A stretch of 64,000 nucleotides of DNA from positions 1,242,501 to 1,306,500 of the forward strand of contig NZ_QBTZ01000001.1 of the NCBI RefSeq assembly GCF_003058055.1, read 5' to 3'. The translations under genes were made by a program, and so were the position numbers. This document shows positions 40,673-48,751 of this stretch, one piece after another. This DNA is from Acidovorax sp. 107. Lineage in GTDB: Bacteria; Pseudomonadota; Gammaproteobacteria; Burkholderiales; Burkholderiaceae_C. Within the stretch, counting starts at the first letter, position 1, and each line of letters starts with the position of its first letter. The notes under the pieces were generated by a model. The model did not search any database. It saw nothing but the letters and a program-made list of their open reading frames with translations, and was not told where the DNA came from.

Positions 40673-41506
40673 ATGTCCAGCCCTCCAGGGGCAGTCAGGC
40701 AAGAACGCGAACAGCTCGACCTGTTCCGCGCCTTGCCGGGCGACATGGCGCCGCGCGACAGCCAGGACCTGATGGCCTTTCCATTCTTCTCGCTGGCGAA
40801 GTCGCGGCGCACGGCGCCGATCGACTTCCAGGCCAGCGGCGTGACGATCCGCGTGGAGGGCACGCAAGAGCACGGCATCGCCACGATCTGGGATGCGGAC
40901 GTGCTGATCTGGGCGGCCAGCCAGATCGTGGAGGCGCGCGATGCGGGCTTGCGCCCGTCGCGGCTGATGCAGGCCACGCCCTACGAGATCCTGCGCTTCA
41001 TCGGGCGCGGTACGTCGCTGCGCGACTACCAGCGCCTCAAGGCGGCCCTGGATCGCCTGCAGTCCACCACGGTGGCCACGTCCATCCGCGAGACCACGGG
41101 AAGGCGTCTGCACCGCTTCTCGTGGATCAACGAGTGGAAGGAGCTGGCCGACGTCCGCGGCACGCCGCTGGGCATCGAGCTGATCCTGCCGGACTGGTTC
41201 TATGGCGGCGTGCTGGATTCGGCACTGGTGCTGACCATCGATGCGGGGTATTTCCGGCTGACGGGTGGCATCGAGCGCTGGCTGTACCGCCTGGTGCGCA
41301 AGCACGGCGGGCACCAGCCCGGCGGCTGGCAGTTCGACTTCCGTCACCTGCACCGCAAGTCGGGCAGCACAGCGAAGCCCTACGACTTCGCCTGCGACCT
41401 GCGCGCGCTGGTGGCGCGGCAGTCGCTGCCCGGCTACGTCCTGGGCATCGAGCGGATGGACGGGGCCGAGCTGCTGACGTTCCGCCCGGTGCGTCCCGTG
41501 CCGTAG
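40673..41506 (+). CDS. repA: RepA replication initiator-like protein
   Basis: A 277-residue protein of the RPA (RepA of broad-host-range elements) family: LDLFRALPGDMAPRDSQDLM, FPFFSLAKSRRTAPIDF near the start and TIDAGYFRLTGGIERWLYRL near residue 185, with winged-helix pattern. Such proteins initiate plasmid-like replication, which supports stable maintenance of ICEs after excision. Iterons follow 40 bases behind the gene. The ATG at 40673 is preferred; GTG at 40661 is possible. A tight inverted repeat (41495-41516) covers the stop codon. Confidence 0.85.
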   Translation: MSSPPGAVRQEREQLDLFRALPGDMAPRDSQDLMAFPFFSLAKSRRTAPIDFQASGVTIRVEGTQEHGIATIWDADVLIWAASQIVEARDAGLRPSRLMQATPYEILRFIGRGTSLRDYQRLKAALDRLQSTTVATSIRETTGRRLHRFSWINEWKELADVRGTPLGIELILPDWFYGGVLDSALVLTIDAGYFRLTGGIERWLYRLVRKHGGHQPGGWQFDFRHLHRKSGSTAKPYDFACDLRALVARQSLPGYVLGIERMDGAELLTFRPVRPVP

Positions 41507-41545
41507 ACGGCACGGGGATAAACGGTGCGAAGCCTGTGGACGGGC

Positions 41546-41609
41546 TCGTGCTATCAGGCGTGCCAGGTCTCGTGCTATCAGGCGTGGGACTATCGTGCTA
41601 TCAGGCGTG
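41546..41609 (+). repeat. oriV: Three 17-bp iterons, candidate replication origin
   Basis: TCGTGCTATCAGGCGTG is present three times without mismatch at 41546, 41570 and 41593 (spacing 24 and 23 bases, about two helical turns). They lie between repA and parA, and an AT-rich stretch with three TAACTT copies follows at 41655-41683. This is the standard architecture of an iteron-type origin. Confidence 0.75.
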
Positions 41610-41654
41610 TCCATCGCCCGCCAAGCCAATGCTGGCGCGGGTTTCGGCCTCCCT

Positions 41655-41683
41655 TAACTTCCCTAACTTAAATGCTCTAACTT
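41655..41683 (+). repeat. AT-rich TAACTT repeats, candidate DNA-unwinding element
   Basis: TAACTT at 41655, 41664 and 41678 in a locally AT-rich segment directly behind the iterons. It probably also contains the parA promoter. Confidence 0.55.
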
Positions 41684-41774
41684 TTAGTAGAAGCGCCGCA
41701 CCTCGGTGGACAACCGCCGCGCGGCCACAAATGCAGCGGCAACAGCCGGGCTTTCTAACGCGGAGGGCCAGGCC

Positions 41775-42413
41775 ATGATCGTCGCGCTGCTTAACCAGAA
41801 AGGCGGCGTGGGCAAGACCACACTCGCCACCCACATCGCCGGCGAGCTGGCGATGCGCGGCCAGCACGTCGTGCTGCTGGACGCCGATCCGCAAGGTTCA
41901 TCGCTGGACTGGACGCAGCGCCGCAGCCAACAAGGCTTGCCACGGCTGTTCAGCGCCGTGGGCCTTGCACGCGAAACCCTGCATCAGGAAGCGCCAGAAC
42001 TCGCCAGGCGGGCCGATCACGTCATCATCGATGGGCCACCCAGGATCGCAGCGCTGGCGCGCTCTGCGCTCTTGGCGGCCGAGCGGGTGCTGATCCCGGT
42101 GCAGCCCAGTCCCTACGACCTGTGGGCCAGCGCCGAGATGGTGGCGCTGATCCGCGAGGCGCAGGTGTTCCGGCCTGCGCTGCGCACGGCCTTCGTCATC
42201 AACCGGCGCGTCAGTACCACCGTGATCGGGCGCGAAGCGCGCGGTGCGCTGGCCGATCAGCCGCTTCCTGCGCTGCGCGCGGAAGTGCATCAGCGCATCG
42301 TGTTCGCCGACAGCGTGGCCGCTGGCCGGCTTGCACGCGAGACGGCGCCGGACAGCGCCGCCGCCCGCGAAATCACCGCGCTGGTGGACGAACTGCTGCG
42401 GTGGACGCCATGA
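41775..42413 (+). CDS. parA: ParA-family partition ATPase
   Basis: A 212-residue short ParA with a deviant Walker A box QKGGVGKTT (8-16) and DADPQGSSLDW (37-47). It lacks an N-terminal HTH, so it is the small ParF/type Ib form, usually paired with a small ribbon-helix-helix ParG protein. GGAGGG lies eight bases before the ATG. Its stop overlaps the next start (ATGA), which begins a chain of coupled genes through traF. Confidence 0.9.
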   Translation: MIVALLNQKGGVGKTTLATHIAGELAMRGQHVVLLDADPQGSSLDWTQRRSQQGLPRLFSAVGLARETLHQEAPELARRADHVIIDGPPRIAALARSALLAAERVLIPVQPSPYDLWASAEMVALIREAQVFRPALRTAFVINRRVSTTVIGREARGALADQPLPALRAEVHQRIVFADSVAAGRLARETAPDSAAAREITALVDELLRWTP

Positions 42414-42694
42414 CTGAGAAGCCGCCAACCAGCAACAAACGTGCGGCCAAGCGCGTCGGCATCGGCGCGCGTCCGCCCGCGAATCCGCACGCCGAGGCGT
42501 GGATTCGCCAAGGTAGCGCCGACGACCTCCAGAAAGGCGATGTCTACACGGCTCGCCTCACCCTCGACATTACGCCCGCCATGCGCTCGCGCATCAAGGT
42601 CTCGGCCTTCACGCAAGGCGTGACGGTGGCCGACCTGCTGCGTGGCCTGCTGGAGCGGGAGTTTCCTGAACAACGCAGGGAGAACACACCATGA
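42410..42694 (+). CDS. Small ParG-like partition protein
   Basis: A 94-residue basic protein with a C-terminal ribbon-helix-helix pattern (YTARLTLDITPAMRSRIKVS, TVADLLRGLLEREF) and a flexible Lys/Arg N-terminus, which is the ParG layout. It overlaps parA and the next gene by four bases on either side. It likely binds the partition site and stimulates ParA. Confidence 0.8.
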   Translation: MTEKPPTSNKRAAKRVGIGARPPANPHAEAWIRQGSADDLQKGDVYTARLTLDITPAMRSRIKVSAFTQGVTVADLLRGLLEREFPEQRRENTP

Positions 42695-43248
42695 CCGCAT
42701 CCACTTCGCCGGCCTGCGAGCCTGCCGCTGACGCGGCCACGGCTGCGCCACAGCCATCATTCATCGCGCCTTGCGGCCAGCCGGCCCGCGCGCCGCTGAC
42801 GCGCGTGGCGCTGGCCTACATCGAGGCCCGTTTCAAGCTCTACCTGCGCTTCGGTGAACCCGCGCGCACGCACCAGCTCGACCGCTGGCGGCGCAGCGCG
42901 TTGTTCTTGCCGGGCGCGCTGTTCTGCCGCATCCGCTGGCAAGCCAACGACTACGGAACCGTGCGCTGGCAGCTCATGGTGATGCAGGCCTGCACGCCGC
43001 TGGACGACGCGCAGCGCATCGCCGGCGTGCAGCAAGGCGCGCGCCTGCTGCTGCACGCCGAGGGCGAGGGGCAAGTGCGCGCCGTGCTGGAGCGCATCGA
43101 CGCCATCGAGGCGCTGGGCATCGCGCCTGTCGCCGCCTCGCCCGCGTACTGGCGCACGCTCGCCAACCGGCTCGCCGCGCACCTGCCGCTGCCCGAATAC
43201 ACCGCCGAGCGGCATGCCGCCTGGCTGGCTGGGAGGGCGCTGCCATGA
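42691..43248 (+). CDS. DUF2840 domain-containing protein
   Basis: A 185-residue protein of the DUF2840 family (RVALAYIEARFKLYLRFGEP, GALFCRIRWQANDYGTVRW). The family occurs almost always between the partition genes and traF in Tn4371-type ICEs, as here; function unknown. Coupled by ATGA on both sides. Confidence 0.88.
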   Translation: MTASTSPACEPAADAATAAPQPSFIAPCGQPARAPLTRVALAYIEARFKLYLRFGEPARTHQLDRWRRSALFLPGALFCRIRWQANDYGTVRWQLMVMQACTPLDDAQRIAGVQQGARLLLHAEGEGQVRAVLERIDAIEALGIAPVAASPAYWRTLANRLAAHLPLPEYTAERHAAWLAGRALP

Positions 43249-43841
43249 CCGCCGTTTCCACCATTGGCTCGCCGCGTCCTCGCTCGCGCACCCGCTCACG
43301 TCGGCGCGCTCGCATCGTGCTCGCAGGCTTCGCCGCCTGCGGCCTCGCTGCGCTAGCCTGGGCGTCCTTCGTGCATCCGCTGCCGCGCCTGACCTACAAC
43401 CCGTCCGACAGTGTGGCGGTCGGCTGGTATCGCGTCGATCCGCTCGATCCGCGCACCGGCTCGCTGCCACCGTCATTGCACGTCAGCAGCATCGTCCTGA
43501 CCCGCTTGCCGGCCAATGCCGCCGCGCTGGCTGCGCAGCGCGGCTACCTGCCGACACGTGTGCCGCTGCTCAAGCGCGTGGGCGCCATCGCACCGCAGGA
43601 GGTTTGCATCGCGGGCGGCAGCGTCCGCATCGACGGCGTGCCTTCGGCCGCCGTGCTGCCTGCCGATCGGCTGGGCCGTCCGCTGCCATCTTGGCCGCAG
43701 TGCCGGCAGCTTCGGCCTGGCGAACTGTTCCTGCTCAGCGTGACCAACCCGGCGTCGTTCGACAGCCGGTATTTCGGGCCGATCAGCGCATCCGCCGTGA
43801 TCGGCATCGCGCATCCGGTCTGGCTGGAGAAACGCCCGTGA
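43245..43841 (+). CDS. traF: TraF-like S26 signal peptidase
   Basis: A 198-residue membrane-anchored serine peptidase with one N-terminal membrane segment (about 23-42). The nucleophile is Ser56 in YNPSDSVAVGWYRV and the general base is Lys110 in PLLKRVGA. In RP4 and Tn4371-type systems TraF matures the TrbC pilin, so it belongs to the transfer apparatus. It overlaps the following small gene by one base (TGATG). Confidence 0.92.
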   Translation: MTAVSTIGSPRPRSRTRSRRRARIVLAGFAACGLAALAWASFVHPLPRLTYNPSDSVAVGWYRVDPLDPRTGSLPPSLHVSSIVLTRLPANAAALAAQRGYLPTRVPLLKRVGAIAPQEVCIAGGSVRIDGVPSAAVLPADRLGRPLPSWPQCRQLRPGELFLLSVTNPASFDSRYFGPISASAVIGIAHPVWLEKRP

Positions 43842-44209
43842 TGGCCACCGACTCGCTGCACGTCGCCGTGCATCTTGTCCTGCCATCGGACGTGTCGATC
43901 CGGTGGCATTCAACCTGTCGCCCCGCGTGCAGTGCAAGCGCCCATCCTGCGGCTTGGGCGCTGCACTTCACGCTGCTCTCTCACGTGCAGGCGTCTTGCC
44001 TCGAACGCGCCGGGCCGGTGGCCCTGGACGCGTTCGCCGGGGCGCTGGCTGCCTGCAGCGCAGCGCCACCGGGCCGCCGCTGCCGGGAGCGCGAGCGGGA
44101 GGCAAAGGCGGAAGGCAAGACAAAAGGGTGCGGCACCTGTCGGCCCGCAAAGCCAGTCTGCACATGGGGGTGGCGCGACACGCAGCGGCTTCGCCGCCGT
44201 GCCGCGTGA
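43841..44209 (+). CDS. Hypothetical Cys-rich ICE protein between traF and the relaxase
   Basis: A 122-residue basic protein starting at ATG 43841, which overlaps the traF stop. It has several cysteines and an Arg/Lys/Glu-rich centre, and no recognisable domain. Overlap with traF supports it as a real gene of the operon; the sequence itself gives no function. 80 bases separate it from the relaxase. Confidence 0.5.
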   Translation: MATDSLHVAVHLVLPSDVSIRWHSTCRPACSASAHPAAWALHFTLLSHVQASCLERAGPVALDAFAGALAACSAAPPGRRCREREREAKAEGKTKGCGTCRPAKPVCTWGWRDTQRLRRRAA

Positions 44210-44289
44210 GGCGCGAAGCCCGCGCCGATGCGGGCATGTCCGCGTGCTTCGCACGCCCGGACACGCCAGAACTTGCAAGGAGCACAGCC

Positions 44290-46272
44290 ATGACCGACCG
44301 CCGCGACGACGATTTCCGCATCCGTCCCAGCGCCCCGAAGAACCGGGGCCAGAGCTTCGTCTCCAAGGTACTCAAGCAGGCGGGCAAGGCCAGCAGCGGC
44401 AAGTCGGCGGTGCGCCGTCCTGGCGGCAGTAGCAAGAGTGCCGGCTCCGGCCAGCGGCCCGGCTCACGCTTGGGACGCGGCCACACGGCGGCGCGCTTCG
44501 CGGGGGCGAAGCTCACGTCCATGTCGCGGCGTGTGACCATCAAGACGCTGCTGCTCAATCAGCACCGAGCCAGCCCGCAGTCGCTTGCCAAGCACCTGCG
44601 CTATATCGAGCGCGATGGTGTGGGCCGCGATGGCGAGTCGGGCCAAGCCTACGGGCCGCAGACCGATGCCGCCGACCTCGATGCGTTCAAGGAACGCTGC
44701 GCCGACGACCGGCATCACTTCCGCTTCATCCTTTCGCCCGAAGATGGCGCGGAGCTGGAAGACCTGCGCACCTATACCCGGCACCTCATGGGTCGCATGG
44801 AGGCCGACCTTGGCACGGGCCTCGATTGGGTGGCCGTCAATCACTGGAACACCGACAACCCGCACACGCACATCGTCGTGCGCGGGCGCGACGACACCGG
44901 CAAAGACCTCATCATCGCGGGCGACTACATCGCCGATGGGTTCCGCCATCGCGCCGCCGAACTGGCGACCGAATGGCTGGGCCCGCGCACCGAGCTGGAG
45001 ATCCAGCAGACCTTGCGGCGCGAGGTGGATCAGGAGCGGTGGACGAGCCTGGATCGCACCTTGAAGCGCGAGGCCGGCGACGATGGCATGGTGCATGTCG
45101 AACGGCTCAACGAACCCCGACTGCAACGCCAGCGTCTGCTGCTGATCGGCAGGTTGCAGCGTTTGCAGCGCCTGGGCCTGGCCGACGAGGCCCAGCCCGG
45201 CACGTGGACCGTCCACAACGATGCGGAAAAGACCCTGCGCGCCCTGGGCGAGCGCGGCGACATCATCCGCACCATGCAGCGGGCCATGCGCGGCGAGCCG
45301 CGCGAACTGGCGGTGTTCGAGCCTGGGGACGATGGCCGAACCATCCTCGGCCGCGTGGCCGCGAAGGGGCTGGCCGACGAACTGCACGACCGGGGCTATC
45401 TGGTCATCGACGGCGTGGACGGCATGGCCCACTACGTTGCGCTCAACGCCCGCGACGAGCTGGCGAACTATCCGACCGGCGCTGTGGTGGAGGCAAGGAG
45501 ATCGGCTGACGTGCGCGCGGCCGACAAGAACATCGCCGCGTTGGCGAGCGATGGCCTGTACCGCACCGACCACCACCTTGCCATCGCGCAGGGTCAGGCC
45601 CTGCCCGGCCGCGATCCGCAGGAAGTGGTCGCGTCCCACGTCCGCCGGCTGGAAGCCTTGCGCCGTGCCGGTATCGTGGAACGGGTGGCCGAGGGGCTAT
45701 GGAAGGTGCCGGGCGACCTGCCCGAGCAGGGCCGTCGCTACGATGCGCAGCGCCTGGGCGGCGTGGCGGTGGAGCTGAAATCGCACCTGCCCATCGAGCG
45801 GCAGGCCCGCGTGATCGGAGCCACCTGGCTCGACCAGCAGTTGATCGGCGGCGGCTCGGGCCTGGGCAACCTGGGCTTTGGCAGCGAGGTCAACCAGGCG
45901 ATGCAGCAGCGCGCCGAATTCCTGGCCGAACAGGGGCTGGCAGAGCGGCGCGGGCAGCGCGTAATCCTCGCGCGCAATCTATTGGCGACACTACGCGATC
46001 GGGATGTGATTCGGGCTGCCAAGGATATTGCCACCGAAACCGGGCTGAAACACCGTCTGGCGGCCGATGGCCAGCGCGTGACCGGCATCTACCGACGCAG
46101 CCTCATGCTCGCCAGTGGCCGCTTTGCCATGCTCGATGATGGTATGGGGTTCAGCTTGGTGCCATGGACGCCTGTCATCGAACAACGACTCGGCATGCTG
46201 ATTTCTGCGCAGGTACATGGTGGCACCGTATCCTGGCAAATCCGACGGCAGCAGGGTTTATCCGTTACCTGA
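44290..46272 (+). CDS. VirD2-like DUF3363 relaxase
   Basis: A 660-residue mobilisation protein. The N-terminal relaxase domain contains HLRYIERDGVGRDG, FRFILSPEDGAELEDL and the metal-binding motif NPHTHIVVRG (about residue 192); the C-terminal DUF3363 domain is intact (MLDDGMGFSLVPWTPVIEQR). It would nick the oriT and lead the DNA into the recipient. AAGGAG lies seven bases before ATG 44290; longer upstream frames are shadows. Cargo begins directly behind it, on the opposite strand. Confidence 0.92.
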   Translation: MTDRRDDDFRIRPSAPKNRGQSFVSKVLKQAGKASSGKSAVRRPGGSSKSAGSGQRPGSRLGRGHTAARFAGAKLTSMSRRVTIKTLLLNQHRASPQSLAKHLRYIERDGVGRDGESGQAYGPQTDAADLDAFKERCADDRHHFRFILSPEDGAELEDLRTYTRHLMGRMEADLGTGLDWVAVNHWNTDNPHTHIVVRGRDDTGKDLIIAGDYIADGFRHRAAELATEWLGPRTELEIQQTLRREVDQERWTSLDRTLKREAGDDGMVHVERLNEPRLQRQRLLLIGRLQRLQRLGLADEAQPGTWTVHNDAEKTLRALGERGDIIRTMQRAMRGEPRELAVFEPGDDGRTILGRVAAKGLADELHDRGYLVIDGVDGMAHYVALNARDELANYPTGAVVEARRSADVRAADKNIAALASDGLYRTDHHLAIAQGQALPGRDPQEVVASHVRRLEALRRAGIVERVAEGLWKVPGDLPEQGRRYDAQRLGGVAVELKSHLPIERQARVIGATWLDQQLIGGGSGLGNLGFGSEVNQAMQQRAEFLAEQGLAERRGQRVILARNLLATLRDRDVIRAAKDIATETGLKHRLAADGQRVTGIYRRSLMLASGRFAMLDDGMGFSLVPWTPVIEQRLGMLISAQVHGGTVSWQIRRQQGLSVT

Positions 46273-46319
46273 CGCCAGCAGCAATTAAGCACCCACCGAC
46301 CGGATGCGTCTACAGCCGT

Positions 46320-47108
46320 TCAGCGTCCGGCAAACTGCGGGACTTGCTTTGCGACGAACGCGCGGACCGCTTCCAGCGAATCTGTGGTTTTCGAGGCTCG
46401 ATTCATTTCGGCCGCCTCCAGCCTCAATGAGGTCGCCAGATCACTCTCGAAGGCAGCGAGTTGCAGGCGCTTGGCGCCCGCATAACCTTGCGTTGGTCCG
46501 ACCGAAAATTGCACCGCCATACGCCGCGCTTCGTCCAGCAGGCTCTCGCCAGGAACCACTTTCTCGACCAATCCCCAGGCCAAGGCCTCGTCCGAACTGA
46601 CTACGCGATTGGTCAAGATCATGTCTCGTGCGCGTCGTCCACCCACTGCGCGTGGAAGTAGCCAGCTGATGCCGAAATCCCCCGCGTATCCGAGGCCGGT
46701 ATGGGCCGCCACAAACTTCGTCCCACTTGCGGCAATCAGGTAGTCAGAGACCAAGGCAAGCCCGAGACCGCCTCCGGCTACCGCGCCTTGTACAGCGCAG
46801 ACTACCGGGAACGGCAGGCTGGCGAATTGAGGAATCATGCTTTCGGCCACTCTCAGTTCGTCATCGACCAAAGTAGACAACGCATCGCCCGCGGCCACCA
46901 TTTCTTCGATGTCACCTCCGCAACTGAACATCCGGCCCTCACCGCGCAGCAGTAAAGCTCGAATCGAGCCATCGCGTTCGACATCTGCAATGACACCAGC
47001 GAGCACGTTTACGACCGACGTGCTCAACGCATTCATTTTTTTTGGCGAGTTGAGTGTTATGGTCGCGACGGCACCATTCTTTTCGAGAATTACCGGATTT
47101 CCAGGCAT
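46320..47108 (-). CDS. Enoyl-CoA hydratase/isomerase (PaaG-like)
   Basis: A 262-residue crotonase. The oxyanion-hole region is MFSCGGDIEEM (about 63-73) and VAGGGLGLALVSDY (about 112-125). It is the last gene of a seven-gene minus-strand operon of CoA-ester catabolism. It could hydrate an enoyl-CoA or shift its double bond; which cannot be told from sequence. Confidence 0.88.
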   Translation of the reverse strand: MPGNPVILEKNGAVATITLNSPKKMNALSTSVVNVLAGVIADVERDGSIRALLLRGEGRMFSCGGDIEEMVAAGDALSTLVDDELRVAESMIPQFASLPFPVVCAVQGAVAGGGLGLALVSDYLIAASGTKFVAAHTGLGYAGDFGISWLLPRAVGGRRARDMILTNRVVSSDEALAWGLVEKVVPGESLLDEARRMAVQFSVGPTQGYAGAKRLQLAAFESDLATSLRLEAAEMNRASKTTDSLEAVRAFVAKQVPQFAGR

Positions 47109-47141
47109 GCTGACGTTCCCTGATTGATCAAAATTTCAGCG

Positions 47142-47924
47142 TCAGCGCGGCGCCATGCGAATGGCACCATCCACACGAATGGACTCGGCATTCATGTAGC
47201 CGCAAGTAACGAGAAACTCGACGGCCTGCGCGAATTCATCGGGGTCGCCTAAACGCTTGGGAAAGGGCACGCTGGCCGCCAGCGCCTGTTTGACGTTGTC
47301 CGGCAGGCCCAGCAGCAACGGTGTACCGAAGATCCCCGGCATGATGGTGTTGATCCGGATCCCTTCGTCCATCATGTCGCGCGCGATTGGCAGGGTCATG
47401 CCCACGATGGCTGCCTTGCTGGCCGCATAGCTGGCCTGGCCGACCTGGCCGTCCTGCGCGGCGGCCGAAGCGGTGTTGACGATGGCGCCGCGGTCGCCAT
47501 CGGCCAGCGGCGCGAGCGTCAACATGCCCGCAGCTGACTTGGCGATGCAGCGGAAGGTGCCCACCAGGTTGATCTGAATGATGCGATTGAAACGATCTGC
47601 CGCGCATGGGCGGATTTCGCCGGTTTTCTTGTCGCGGCTGACAGTCTTGACGGCATCGGCAGTGCCGGCGCAGTTGACCAGAATGCGTTCCTGCCCAATG
47701 GCCGCGCGGGCCTTGGCGAAGGCGGCGTCCACCTGCTCCTCGGACATCACGTCCACATTGCAGTAAACGCCGCCGAGTTCGCTAGCCAACGCCTGGCCGA
47801 CGGTTTCGTTCATGTCGAAGATGGCGACTTTGACGCCATGGCTGGCCAAACGCCGGGCCGTGGCGGCTCCCAGGCCGGAAGCGCCCCCGGTGATGACGGC
47901 AGAGATGTCGGAGTTCAGTTGCAT
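47142..47924 (-). CDS. HSD10-like short-chain 3-hydroxyacyl-CoA dehydrogenase
   Basis: A 260-residue SDR with the nucleotide-binding GGASGLGAA motif, NCAG, a Tyr-x-x-x-Lys (YAASK) and the end segment FPKRLGDPDEFAQAVEFL plus ESIRVDGAIRMAPR, which is the signature of type 10 17-beta-HSD enzymes. HSD10 oxidises 3-hydroxyacyl-CoA, including 2-methyl-3-hydroxybutyryl-CoA, with NAD+. That fits the alpha-methyl-branched substrate suggested by the racemase in the same operon. Confidence 0.88.
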   Translation of the reverse strand: MQLNSDISAVITGGASGLGAATARRLASHGVKVAIFDMNETVGQALASELGGVYCNVDVMSEEQVDAAFAKARAAIGQERILVNCAGTADAVKTVSRDKKTGEIRPCAADRFNRIIQINLVGTFRCIAKSAAGMLTLAPLADGDRGAIVNTASAAAQDGQVGQASYAASKAAIVGMTLPIARDMMDEGIRINTIMPGIFGTPLLLGLPDNVKQALAASVPFPKRLGDPDEFAQAVEFLVTCGYMNAESIRVDGAIRMAPR

Positions 47925-47954
47925 GGTTTTTCCTCGATGGGTGAGAAACAGGCG

Positions 47955-48740
47955 CTATTGGCCGGTAAAGTTGGGTGTGCGCTTGCCTAGGAATGCCGCT
48001 TGCCCTTCCAGGTTGTCGGCCGAACGCAAAGCGACGAGGAAATTGCGCTTCTCATGCTCCAGGCCTTGCGCGAGCGGAGTTTCAAAGCTGGCCAGTGCCG
48101 CATCTTTCGCCAGCGCCACGGCCAGCGGCGAATTGGCTGCAATCCGGTTGGCCATCGCCAACGCCGTCGGCAGGGCCTGGCCATCAGCCGTCACTTCGGC
48201 GACCATGCCTGCATCGCAAGCCATGCGGGCGTCGATGAAATCGCCGGTCAGCAGCAGGGCCATGGCCTTGGACTTGCCGATAGCGTGGATCAGGCGCTGC
48301 GTGCCCCCGGCACCCGGAATGGCGCCCAGCTTGACTTCCGGCACACCGAAATTGGCGGACTCGCCAGCGATCGCGATGTCGCAGGCCAGCGCTAATTCTG
48401 TGCCGCCGCCCAGCGCGAGCTTTTCCACCGCTGCGATGACGGGCTTGGGGAAGCGCTCCAGTTCCGACCAAAAGTGGCCGCCTGCCGCCGCACGATCGCC
48501 CAGCAGCGGCTCGGCGCGCAGCGCATCGAAGGCCGTGATGTCGGCCCCGGCGCAGAACACGCCCTCGGCGCCGGTGATGATGACCGCGCGCACGGTATCG
48601 TCGTCGCGCAGTTGCACAAGCTGCGCACGCAGGCCATCGAATACCGCGCGGTTCAAGCTGTTCTTCGCGCGCGGGCGGTTGATGGTCAAGGTGGCGATGG
48701 CGCCATCGCGGCTGACGAGCACTTCGCTGGCTTCGCTCAT
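47955..48740 (-). CDS. Enoyl-CoA hydratase
   Basis: A 261-residue crotonase with VFCAGADITAFDAL near residue 60 and LALGGGTELALACDIAI near residue 100. It supplies the hydration step of the beta-oxidation spiral. ATG at 48740 leaves 11 bases after the thiolase stop; ATG at 48755, which overlaps that stop by four bases, is the alternative. Confidence 0.9.
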   Translation of the reverse strand: MSEASEVLVSRDGAIATLTINRPRAKNSLNRAVFDGLRAQLVQLRDDDTVRAVIITGAEGVFCAGADITAFDALRAEPLLGDRAAAGGHFWSELERFPKPVIAAVEKLALGGGTELALACDIAIAGESANFGVPEVKLGAIPGAGGTQRLIHAIGKSKAMALLLTGDFIDARMACDAGMVAEVTADGQALPTALAMANRIAANSPLAVALAKDAALASFETPLAQGLEHEKRNFLVALRSADNLEGQAAFLGKRTPNFTGQ

Positions 48741-48751
48741 GGTGGCCCCGC

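Noticed and set aside
43214..44290. Long open frames fusing traF, the small gene and the relaxase
   Set aside because: They start upstream in other genes; overlapping starts with ribosome binding sites at 43841 and 44290 explain the region better.
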